The position numbers and the translations under genes are program-made. From Promethearchaeota archaeon (GTDB taxonomy: Archaea > Asgardarchaeota > Lokiarchaeia > Sigynarchaeales > SOKP01): DNA of 11,801 nucleotides. The stretch is taken from assembly GCA_016839635.1 (NCBI GenBank), contig JAEOTV010000241.1:1-11801 (forward strand), given 5' to 3'. Below, piece after piece: positions 6,178 through 11,801 of the stretch (positions within the stretch are counted from its first letter, which is position 1; every line of letters begins with the position of its first letter). The notes beneath the pieces are model-generated. The model was not told the DNA's origin, made no database searches, and saw nothing but the letters and a program-made list of their open reading frames with translations.

Positions 6178-7122
6178 ATGGAAGAATTAAATTGTGAAAT
6201 TCTTGTTATTGGTAGTGGTCCAGCGGGGCTGACTGCGGGGATTTATTGTGCTCGTGCAAATAGAGATGTCATAATTCTCGACGGAAAAGAGTTATCAGCT
6301 TTAGCAAGAACCAAAGAAATTCAAAATTGGCCTGGAGAAATTGATATTAAAGGAAAAAAACTGTTGGAAAAATTTAGGGCTCATGCTGAAAGTTACTCAG
6401 AGAATGTGAGAATCATTAAAAGTGATGTTATTTCACTAATGTTTGGAATGGGTGTGAATAAGACATCGACTAGAACAGCAAATATTACTTCTGATGTTGT
6501 TATTATTGCCACAGGTGGAGGTGCTCGAAAAGAAATAATTAAAGGAGAGGATTCTCTCCTTGGATTTGGTGTTTCCTATAGTGCTTTATGGGACGGACCA
6601 TTGTATAAGGATAAAGTAGTCTATTTATATGGTAATGACGAAGAAATGTTAGATGATGCTTTAGCTCTTCAACAAATGGGTTGTATCGTACGTATAATCA
6701 CAACTGTAGGTATTGAAAAATTACCTGAAAAAGTATATAAAGTAAAAGAAGCGGGAATTGAGATTTTTGAAAATATGGAAATAATTGAAGCCGTTCCAGA
6801 TTCTGAAGGTATAATTCAAAAAATTTTATGTAAATCTACTAAACCAGAATCAGAAAATTTCGAAGATATAAAGGAATTTAAATTAAGTTGTCTGTTTATT
6901 TTATCTCATATATCCTCTAATTCTATTTTCAAGAAAGCTGGAGTAGAATTAGATGAAATGGGAAATATTAAAGTGGATGAAGAACAAAAAACAAATCTTA
7001 AAGGGGTTTATGCTGCGGGAGATTGTACTGGTGGAACCTTCCAAGTTATTTTTGCAGTAGCAGAAGGTGGACGTGCAGGGATCAACGCATGTAAATATCT
7101 TCGACAATTAAAGAAGGAATAA
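6178..7122 (+). CDS. Thioredoxin-reductase-like flavoprotein lacking the CxxC and NAD(P)H motifs
   Basis: A 314-residue protein, the same length as the canonical paralogue that follows. FAD-binding parts are intact: GSGPAG (12-17), ATGG (111-114) and YAAGDCTGG (278-286). Two catalytic features of the family are gone. The redox-active CATC is replaced by S135-A-L-W138, although the flanking SY and DGPL are kept. The second Rossmann motif (GGGNAA in the paralogue) reads YGNDEE around 151-156, and the HRR motif that holds the NADP phosphate is missing. It should therefore bind FAD but should not reduce thioredoxin with NAD(P)H by the usual route. Possible roles are an electron acceptor from ferredoxin or a quinone, a subunit pairing with its neighbour, or a redox regulator. 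Sequence alone does not decide between them. The reading frame is clean, so it is not an obvious pseudogene. It is separated from the next gene by 94 bases. Confidence 0.85.
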   Translation: MEELNCEILVIGSGPAGLTAGIYCARANRDVIILDGKELSALARTKEIQNWPGEIDIKGKKLLEKFRAHAESYSENVRIIKSDVISLMFGMGVNKTSTRTANITSDVVIIATGGGARKEIIKGEDSLLGFGVSYSALWDGPLYKDKVVYLYGNDEEMLDDALALQQMGCIVRIITTVGIEKLPEKVYKVKEAGIEIFENMEIIEAVPDSEGIIQKILCKSTKPESENFEDIKEFKLSCLFILSHISSNSIFKKAGVELDEMGNIKVDEEQKTNLKGVYAAGDCTGGTFQVIFAVAEGGRAGINACKYLRQLKKE

Positions 7123-7168
7123 CTTCTCCAAAAACTAAATTGAAAGAAAATTTAAACATTTATTAAGA

Positions 7169-7187
7169 TTATAATATATATATTTAG
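7169..7187 (+). promoter_or_regulatory. TATA-like box and ribosome site of canonical trxB
   Basis: TTATAATATATATATTTA in the 94-base gap suggests the second flavoprotein gene has its own promoter and is not merely read through from the first. AAGGAG (7204-7209), seven bases before TTG, fixes the start at 7217. A start 25 bases after the box would fall close to that ribosome site, so the exact transcript end is unclear. An earlier box near 7151-7158 (TTTAAACA) is an alternative. Confidence 0.4.
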
Positions 7188-7216
7188 AAAAATCTACAAA
7201 GTTAAGGAGATAAATA

Positions 7217-8161
7217 TTGTCTGATAATAATGAAATTGATCTCGCTGTTATTGGTGGTGGACCTGCTGGATTGACGGCAGCAATTTATGGTGGAAGAATG
7301 GGTTTAAAAACTGCTCTTTATGAGGGTAAAGGTTTTGGAGGCTTAGCAGGAACGGCACCCAAAATTGAAAATTATCCAGGATTCTTGAGTATCAATGGTC
7401 TTGAATTAACAGAAAAAATGAGAGAACAAGCTGAAAATTGGGGTACTACTTTTCACTTTAATGAAGTCTCCGCAATCAATCCAAAAGAGATGACTATAAC
7501 TACGTATGAGGGGGAAACAAAAGCTAAAGCAATTATCATTGCGACTGGTTCGAAGCATTTAACACTTGGATTATCTAATGAGTTTGAATTAGTAGGGAAT
7601 GGAATTTCTTATTGTGCTACTTGTGATGGCCCTTTATTTCGAGATCAAGTAGTTGCTACTGTTGGTGGTGGTAATGCAGCTGGTTTAGAAGTAATTTATC
7701 TTTCAGGTGTAGCAAAAAAAGTTTATCTTATTCATAGACGTCACTGTATGCGAGCAGAAGCTTGTATTGCAGATGAGGTTACGGCATTAAACAATGTTGT
7801 ACCAATGTATAATTCCACTATTGAAGAAGCTATAACTAAAGATGATAAATTGGGAGAATTAAAAATCAAAAATCATGAGACTGGCGAAATTTTTAATATA
7901 AATGTAAAAGCTCTCTTCATTGCAATAGGAGTTAAGCCGCAAAGTGATTTAGCGAAAAATGCAGGGATAGAACTTGATAGGGATAATTGTATTAAAGTCA
8001 ATAGAAATCAAGAAACTAATTTTTCCGGTATATATGCAGCGGGAGATGTAACAGGGGGAATACGACAGGTAACTACTGCTGTTGGTGAAGCGACAACGGC
8101 TGCTATGAATGCTTACCTATATATTAAACAAGGTTGGTATGGAGAGGGACAGAAAAGATAA
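7217..8161 (+). CDS. trxB: Thioredoxin reductase (FAD/NADPH-dependent), canonical
   Basis: A 314-residue low-molecular-weight thioredoxin reductase that uses NADPH and FAD to reduce the thioredoxin disulfide in the cytoplasm. All family marks are present: GGGPAG (13-18) for FAD, ENYPG (51-55), ATGSKH (109-114), the redox pair C133-A-T-C136 followed by DGPL, GGGNAA (150-155) for the nucleotide, HRR (173-175) for the 2'-phosphate of NADP, and AAGDVTGGIRQV (274-285) for FAD. HRR favours NADPH over NADH. Translation starts at TTG, fixed by the AAGGAG site seven bases upstream. It lies right after a paralogue that has lost the cysteines and the nucleotide motifs, which suggests duplication followed by divergence. 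Some archaeal enzymes of this family use F420 or ferredoxin, but the intact NADP motifs here argue against that. Confidence 0.95.
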   Translation: MSDNNEIDLAVIGGGPAGLTAAIYGGRMGLKTALYEGKGFGGLAGTAPKIENYPGFLSINGLELTEKMREQAENWGTTFHFNEVSAINPKEMTITTYEGETKAKAIIIATGSKHLTLGLSNEFELVGNGISYCATCDGPLFRDQVVATVGGGNAAGLEVIYLSGVAKKVYLIHRRHCMRAEACIADEVTALNNVVPMYNSTIEEAITKDDKLGELKIKNHETGEIFNINVKALFIAIGVKPQSDLAKNAGIELDRDNCIKVNRNQETNFSGIYAAGDVTGGIRQVTTAVGEATTAAMNAYLYIKQGWYGEGQKR

Positions 8162-8184
8162 TCAAAATATATCCCTTTCTGAAG

Positions 8185-8221
8185 TATTCTATTGTATGTT
8201 ACTTAGATATTATATTCTATT
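8185..8221. repeat. Direct repeat TATTCTATT, two copies 28 bases apart
   Basis: TATTCTATT occurs at 8185-8193 and 8213-8221, upstream of the recombinase gene. It may be an operator pair or chance in AT-rich DNA. The second copy overlaps the TATA-like stretch 8207-8217. Confidence 0.2.
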
Positions 8222-8230
8222 ATGTAATAT
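8207..8230 (+). promoter_or_regulatory. Candidate promoter of the recombinase gene
   Basis: ATATTATATTC (8207-8217) and TATGTAATAT (8221-8230) are both TATA-like, 40 and 26 bases before the ATG at 8252. The second would give a leaderless transcript, and no ribosome site is visible before the ATG. The choice between them is open. Confidence 0.33.
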
Positions 8231-8251
8231 CCCGATCATACTGTATTCATC

Positions 8252-9175
8252 ATGGAAAACTATAAAATTTCTGATTTTATAGAAGACTTTTTGATTGCGA
8301 AAGAAGTTGAAGAAGGATGTGCTTCCTCCACTATTAAGGCATATCGTTATGATCTTCAAAAATTTATTGAGCTTGTAGGAGATCTCCAAATTAATTCTCC
8401 TTTACTTCGTCAAAAAATACGCCTCTTCTTGAAAAAGTTAAATGAAATAAACTATACTAAGAAAGGGATAGGAAGAAAAATCGCTTCATTACGTTCTTAC
8501 TTCAAATTTCTAACCTTAAATGAGTTTATATCAAAAGATCCTATGAGTACAATTAAAACTCCGAAAATTAAACTTGAAGAAAGTTTACCCAAGTTTTTAA
8601 GAATTTCTGATATGGAAGTAATCTTTAATAAATTGAAGGATCGACGATTATTCAACTCTCGTAAAAGTGAGCGATATTATTTAATTATCAGGTTATTATA
8701 TTCTACTATGGCAAGAGTAAGCGAATTATGTAATATAAAAATTAGAGACATTGATTTTGAGAGAGGCTATATACAACTTCGAGGAAAAGGAAACAAAGAG
8801 AGAATAGTACCAGTTGATCAAAAAACTATAGAAATTTTTAAAGAGCATCTTAAAAATAGGATAAGTTATGATTCTGAAGAATATCTCCTAGTTAATACAA
8901 GAAATCAAAAATTAAGCCCTCGTGTTGTTCAAACAGACATTAAAACAATTAAAGAAAGATGTGGCTTTAGCGATTCTAAAATAATCACACCCCATGTTTT
9001 CAGACATACGGGAGCAACACACTTAAGACGTTCAGGCATGGATATTAGCGAATTACAAGATATTTTGGGACATTCAAGTCCAAATACAACCCGAATTTAT
9101 GCTAAAAACGATATAACAAAATTAAAAGAATCGTACTCACAAATGCACCCTCTCAACAATCTAGATAAATTATAG
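8252..9175 (+). CDS. xerA: Tyrosine recombinase, XerA/XerC-like
   Basis: A 307-residue site-specific recombinase. Residues about 5-92 form the N-terminal SAM-like DNA-binding domain (SSTIKAYRYDLQKFIEL). Residues about 113-295 form the catalytic domain. All active-site residues can be placed: R155 (ARVSELCN), K179 in the RGKGNKER turn, H248 and R251 (HVFRH), H274 (LGHSSPNTT) and the nucleophile Y283 (RIYAK). The length and the lack of extra domains resemble chromosomal XerA, which resolves dimers at dif. An integrase of a mobile element cannot be excluded, because the gene stands next to a replication initiator gene, as in some archaeal elements. The gene appears monocistronic. No ribosome site is seen before ATG, so a short or absent leader is likely. 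Confidence 0.9.
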   Translation: MENYKISDFIEDFLIAKEVEEGCASSTIKAYRYDLQKFIELVGDLQINSPLLRQKIRLFLKKLNEINYTKKGIGRKIASLRSYFKFLTLNEFISKDPMSTIKTPKIKLEESLPKFLRISDMEVIFNKLKDRRLFNSRKSERYYLIIRLLYSTMARVSELCNIKIRDIDFERGYIQLRGKGNKERIVPVDQKTIEIFKEHLKNRISYDSEEYLLVNTRNQKLSPRVVQTDIKTIKERCGFSDSKIITPHVFRHTGATHLRRSGMDISELQDILGHSSPNTTRIYAKNDITKLKESYSQMHPLNNLDKL

Positions 9176-9186
9176 ATATTAATCTA

Positions 9187-9209
9187 TTTTTTTAATTAAA
9201 AAATTTTTT
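9187..9209 (+). terminator. T-run terminator of the recombinase gene
   Basis: T7 at 9187-9193 and T6 at 9204-9209, with a TTTTTTAATTAAAAAA palindrome around them, begin 12 bases after the stop codon. This is a typical archaeal termination region. Confidence 0.5.
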
Positions 9210-9226
9210 ATAGAAAAAACATAATT

Positions 9227-9253
9227 TAAGTAGTATAAGAAAATTTATACTTA
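9227..9253. other. Imperfect dyad with 6-base centre, dif-like candidate
   Basis: The inner arms GTATAA (9233-9238) and TTATAC (9245-9250) are perfect around a 6-base centre. With one extra base in the left arm, the match extends to TAAGTAGTATAA against TTATACTTA. Recombinase targets such as archaeal dif also have AT-rich inverted arms around a 6-base centre, and this one lies about 50 bases past the recombinase gene. It could equally be an operator for the ATPase gene downstream. Confidence 0.25.
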
Positions 9254-9270
9254 GATTGTTCTTTTATTAC

Positions 9271-9292
9271 TTATAAATCAAAATTTTATATC
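9271..9292 (+). promoter_or_regulatory. TATA-like boxes of the Orc1/Cdc6 gene
   Basis: TTATAAAT (9271-9278) and TTTTATAT (9284-9291) are centred about 36 and 23 bases before the ATG at 9311. The second would produce a leaderless or nearly leaderless mRNA, in keeping with the missing ribosome site. The first would give a leader of about 10 bases. Confidence 0.42.
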
Positions 9293-9310
9293 AAATTTTA
9301 TCGATTTGCC

Positions 9311-10504
9311 ATGGACGAGGATGAATTCAGAAAACAATTTATGAAGAAGTCGGTTTTTAGACAAGCGAGTTCCCTTGATCTAAGTTATGTACCCGATAAA
9401 TTATATTGTCGAGATGATGCTCTTAAAACATTGATATTCAATTATAGGAGAATTATGGAAGAAAAGGAGCAACCTTCTATTAATTGTTTGATCTTAGGAA
9501 AGGGAGGAGTTGGTAAAACGTGCACTGCACGGTTCTTTGGAAAACAATTCAGAACTATAGCAATTGAAAATGATGTTAAATTATTCTTAGAATATTTTAA
9601 TTGTATCAATTTCCGCTCTAAAAGTAAGATCATCAGAGAGCTACTAGCCAAATATCAACATGGCAGTGGTAGAGGGTTTAGTGACGACGAGGCATTAAAA
9701 TTAATACTTTCTCAATTAATTCGAGATAAAGGCTACATGCTCTTAGTCATTGATGAGATTCATCTCTTAAAACCGGATGAAGTTCTAGCATTTCTTGATA
9801 TTGCAGAAACATTTGGCCATCAGAACGCCAAATTATCATTACTTTTAATTTCAAGAAGTAAAGATTGGATGACAATTGAAACTGAAAGAATACTAAGCAG
9901 ATTGAACGAGAAAATTCTATTAAAACCCTATAATTTTGATGAATCTATTCGAATCTTAGAATATCGTAGTGATATTGCATTCAAAGAAAATGTTATTGAT
10001 AATGAGCTTTTAACAATGAATGCTCAAATCGTTGTTGATCATAAAAATATGAGGCATGGTATCGAGATTTTACGGAAAAGTGGGTCATTTTGCGATAAGG
10101 AAGGGATTGATCGTATAAATGCTGATATTATCAGAGAAGCTTCTAATGATGTATATCCTACTTTTAGAAACGACATCGTAGATCAATTAAAAGATCAAGA
10201 ATTGTTAGCGTTGTACGGAATAGTACGTTCATTAATTGATAAAGGTGAACCTTTTACACTAGTAGATGATGCGTTTGATGAATATAATGCAATCTGTGAG
10301 AATTATTCAATAGAACCTCATGTTAAAATGAGTTTTAGAAAATATGTTCGTCAACTTACTCAACTTAAAATTGTTGCTTCTAAAACTGTAAGAATTGAAG
10401 ATGCCACTCGTGGAAGGCATCTAGAAATAACTCTGTTAGATATACCTGCCATTAAACTTTTAGAATTATTAGAAGATATTATTGAAAAAAAATTCAGAAG
10501 TTAA
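9311..10504 (+). CDS. cdc6: Orc1/Cdc6-like AAA+ ATPase, divergent
   Basis: A 397-residue AAA+ protein, the usual length of archaeal Orc1/Cdc6 replication initiators. N-terminal YVPDKLYCRDD (26-36) matches the family's opening (YVPExLxxRxxE). Walker A is GKGGVGKT (63-70) and Walker B is LLVIDEIH (144-151). The lid region has LKPYNFDESIRILEYRSDIAF-like sequence (204-224) and the Sensor 2 segment MRHGIEILRKSG (247-258), both close to the family. A C-terminal winged-helix part (about 290-390) should bind origin DNA. Departures from the family: the Sensor 1 position, usually Asn, is Arg182 (ISRSKDW), and the family's DEID is DEIH. ATP hydrolysis could therefore be altered. It may be a paralogue that is not the main initiator, or belong to an element together with the upstream recombinase. 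No origin-recognition repeats were spotted nearby. Confidence 0.83.
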   Translation: MDEDEFRKQFMKKSVFRQASSLDLSYVPDKLYCRDDALKTLIFNYRRIMEEKEQPSINCLILGKGGVGKTCTARFFGKQFRTIAIENDVKLFLEYFNCINFRSKSKIIRELLAKYQHGSGRGFSDDEALKLILSQLIRDKGYMLLVIDEIHLLKPDEVLAFLDIAETFGHQNAKLSLLLISRSKDWMTIETERILSRLNEKILLKPYNFDESIRILEYRSDIAFKENVIDNELLTMNAQIVVDHKNMRHGIEILRKSGSFCDKEGIDRINADIIREASNDVYPTFRNDIVDQLKDQELLALYGIVRSLIDKGEPFTLVDDAFDEYNAICENYSIEPHVKMSFRKYVRQLTQLKIVASKTVRIEDATRGRHLEITLLDIPAIKLLELLEDIIEKKFRS

Positions 10505-10518
10505 ATTAAAAGTTTAAA

Positions 10519-10543
10519 TTTTTTATCAATATGACTCTTTTTT
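10519..10543 (+). terminator. T-run terminator of the Orc1/Cdc6 gene
   Basis: Two T6 runs (10519-10524 and 10538-10543) begin 15 bases past the stop codon. Further T-rich sequence follows up to 10600. For the opposite gene ending at 10601, no comparable T-run on the minus strand is seen. Confidence 0.45.
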
Positions 10544-10600
10544 AATTTGTCCCTAAATATAATTCACTTATATTATAGTATTTCTTTATTTTTTCTACTC

Positions 10601-10831
10601 TTAATATTTTTCTTTGTCAGATTTAGATGAAGAATACCATTCAAGCCATTCCTTTCGACGATTTTTCTTTTGTTGCATATCATCACCGTCTGTAATATTT
10701 TCACTTCTTACTTTTTGCCAATATCTATCCAACTCATGTCGAGAAAGTGATAATCCACATGATTGGCAAACAACTTGCTTTATGGCTGAATGATATTTCA
10801 TAAATCCTCCACACTCAGGACAACGAGCCAT
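10601..10831 (-). CDS. Small zinc ribbon protein
   Basis: 76 residues. The N-terminal half is a zinc ribbon with C4-x2-C7 and C22-x2-C25 (CPEC and CQSC), resembling the TFIIB-type ribbon in which two CxxC knuckles bind one zinc. The C-terminal half (about 31-76) is a highly charged helical tail, rich in Lys, Arg, Glu and Trp. It could bind nucleic acid or a protein partner. No enzymatic motif is present. The gene is convergent with the ATPase and divergent from the DUF362 gene. A TATA-like stretch centred 26 bases before the ATG predicts a leaderless mRNA. A conserved archaeal zinc ribbon of unknown function is the safest call; a role in transcription is a guess. Confidence 0.7.
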   Translation of the reverse strand: MARCPECGGFMKYHSAIKQVVCQSCGLSLSRHELDRYWQKVRSENITDGDDMQQKKNRRKEWLEWYSSSKSDKEKY

Positions 10832-10851
10832 AATAAAATTTTGATTATTGT

Positions 10852-10866
10852 TAATATATTATATTA
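10852..10866 (-). promoter_or_regulatory. TATA box of the zinc ribbon gene (leaderless spacing)
   Basis: The minus strand reads AATATAATATATTAA, centred about 26 bases before the ATG at 10831, the spacing expected when transcription starts at the start codon itself. No ribosome site precedes the ATG, which agrees. Confidence 0.48.
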
Positions 10867-10930
10867 ATAGAATTAATTAGTGTTAAAATATTTTTTGACA
10901 TAAAATATAAACTCTAATTATTTGTATGAA

Positions 10931-10939
10931 TTTTATAAC
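10931..10939 (+). promoter_or_regulatory. TATA box of the DUF362 gene (leaderless spacing)
   Basis: TTTTATAAC is centred about 26 bases before the ATG at 10961, again the leaderless spacing, with no ribosome site. This box and that of the zinc ribbon gene share a 129-base divergent region. Confidence 0.47.
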
Positions 10940-10960
10940 TAATTTTTACTGTGTTGAGAA

Positions 10961-11801
10961 ATGAAATCAGACGTATTTTATTTTACTGCTCGAACGCACT
11001 CTCATGAGCAAAGTATGAGCAAATTTAAAGGTTCTTTAAGTTTGAAGAAACTTGGATTTGAGCAAAAGATTAAAAGCGGGGATCAAATAGTAATTAAAAC
11101 CCACTTTGGAGCATTAGAAAATATTAGATATCTCCGTCCTAGTTATCTGCGATTTTTATGTGATTATGTTAAAGAAATAGGAGGTATCCCCTCTGTAGCA
11201 GAATCATGTGGATGGGGTATTCCAGAAAGCATATCTGGCACTCATACAGAGTATTCTGGTAGAGCCACTGAAGCAGAATATTTAGAAACTGCATTAAAGC
11301 ATGGATTTACTGAAGAAACTATGGGTTGTCCAATTCTTATGTTAGATGGAAAAGATGGAAGTGATATTGAATTACAAAAAGTTAACGGAAATCTATTCAA
11401 AGAAGTACTGGTGGCTGGACGTTTAAGAGAATTTGATTATTTGATATTAGCTACTCATTTTAAAGGGCATGCAGGTGCAGGTTTTGGTGGATCAATAAAA
11501 AACTTAGGTATTGGATGTGTTTCGAAAGGTGGTAAGGTTGAAGCACACACTGGTAAAACTTTTGATTTCGATTTCGATAATTGCAATCCGAAATGCAAAA
11601 ACTGTGTTTATATATGCCCTACAAAAGCTTTATCTAAAGATAAAAACAATAAATTGGTTTTTAATGAGGAAAATTGTAAATTTTGCTATATGTGTGCTTC
11701 TGTATGCAAAGATAAAGTAATTAACTTAGGGAGTGCTTCTCGTGAAGAATTTATCACTCAGATGGTAGATAATGCAAAAGGAGTAGTTGATTATTTCGGT
11801 A
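10961..11801 (+). CDS. DUF362 domain protein with two 4Fe-4S motifs, 3' truncated by window edge
   Basis: 280 codons are visible before the window ends with the frame still open. The first ~200 residues match the DUF362 family: KTHFG (46-50), a GGIPSVAESCG segment (74-84), and THFKGHAGAGFGGSIKNLGIGC-type sequence (165-186), where the family has its conserved THxxxG...GxxKNxxxG block. A ferredoxin-like insert follows with C208-x3-C212-x2-C215-x3-C219-P and C239-x2-C242-x2-C245-x3-C249, enough for two 4Fe-4S clusters. The reaction of DUF362 proteins is not settled; they are found widely in anaerobes. The start is ATG at 10961, supported by a TATA box at leaderless spacing. The missing C-terminal end is expected to be short, because most family members have 300-400 residues. 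It probably acts in cytoplasmic electron transfer. Confidence 0.85.
   Translation, partial: MKSDVFYFTARTHSHEQSMSKFKGSLSLKKLGFEQKIKSGDQIVIKTHFGALENIRYLRPSYLRFLCDYVKEIGGIPSVAESCGWGIPESISGTHTEYSGRATEAEYLETALKHGFTEETMGCPILMLDGKDGSDIELQKVNGNLFKEVLVAGRLREFDYLILATHFKGHAGAGFGGSIKNLGIGCVSKGGKVEAHTGKTFDFDFDNCNPKCKNCVYICPTKALSKDKNNKLVFNEENCKFCYMCASVCKDKVINLGSASREEFITQMVDNAKGVVDYFG

Noticed and set aside
6175..6182. Kozak-like GCCATGG at the first flavoprotein start, also at the Orc1/Cdc6 start (9308-9314)
   Set aside because: Only two genes share it, and archaeal starts are set by leaderless initiation or ribosome sites, so it is taken as coincidence.
7547..7560. GGTTCGAAGC string resembling a tRNA T-loop
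   Set aside because: It encodes the conserved ATGSKH segment of thioredoxin reductase, and no acceptor or anticodon stems surround it.
9176..9310. Possible replication origin beside the Orc1/Cdc6 gene
   Set aside because: The gap is AT-rich but holds no G-rich origin-recognition repeats, and neither does the gap after the gene (10505-10600).
11511..11720. Short plus-strand open frame inside the DUF362 gene
   Set aside because: It is in a different frame from the DUF362 protein, whose 4Fe-4S cysteines in that very stretch show which frame is real.

Overview
The window is AT-rich DNA that reads as archaeal. Three things point that way: an Orc1/Cdc6-type initiator ATPase, TATA-like boxes at archaeal promoter spacing in front of most genes (some placed as for leaderless transcripts), and TTG starts behind GGAGGTGA-like ribosome binding sites. 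The gene mix (membrane pyrophosphatase, CCG-domain Fe-S proteins, DUF362 ferredoxin-like protein, small zinc ribbon protein) fits an anaerobic archaeon, possibly of the Asgard group. That placement is an impression from composition and gene style, not a demonstrated assignment. No tRNA, rRNA, CRISPR array or insertion sequence was recognised.

Layout. Positions 1-1810 (+) hold the C-terminal part of an FAD-linked oxidase overlapping a two-CCG-domain Fe-S protein, a GlcD/GlcF-like pair. Converging on it (1845-2858, -) is a second Fe-S/CCG protein with its own promoter. Then come hppA, a proton- or sodium-pumping pyrophosphatase (3090-5216, -), and an SRPBCC-fold protein (5444-5875, -). Across a 293-base divergent promoter region lie two thioredoxin-reductase-type flavoproteins (6178-7122 and 7217-8161, +). 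The second is canonical. The first has lost both the redox cysteines and the NAD(P)H-binding motifs. A XerA-like tyrosine recombinase (8252-9175, +) and a divergent Orc1/Cdc6 ATPase (9311-10504, +) follow. A small zinc ribbon gene (10601-10831, -) is divergent from a DUF362 4Fe-4S protein that runs off the right edge (10961-11801, +).

How the genes work together. The left part is electron-transfer machinery: a flavin oxidase that probably passes electrons through 4Fe-4S and CCG clusters, plus a related Fe-S protein. The pyrophosphatase would recover energy from PPi as an ion gradient. The flavoprotein pair points to thiol redox control, with the degenerate member as a possible partner or regulator. 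The xer/cdc6 pair concerns chromosome or element maintenance. Every gap is below 300 bases and holds mainly promoters and T-run terminators, with a few short dyads that may be operators or recombinase sites.

The most notable observations are the flavoprotein lacking both catalytic motifs next to its canonical paralogue, the unusual residue combination in the pyrophosphatase, the atypical ATPase motifs of the Orc1/Cdc6 protein, and a dif-like dyad just downstream of the recombinase gene.
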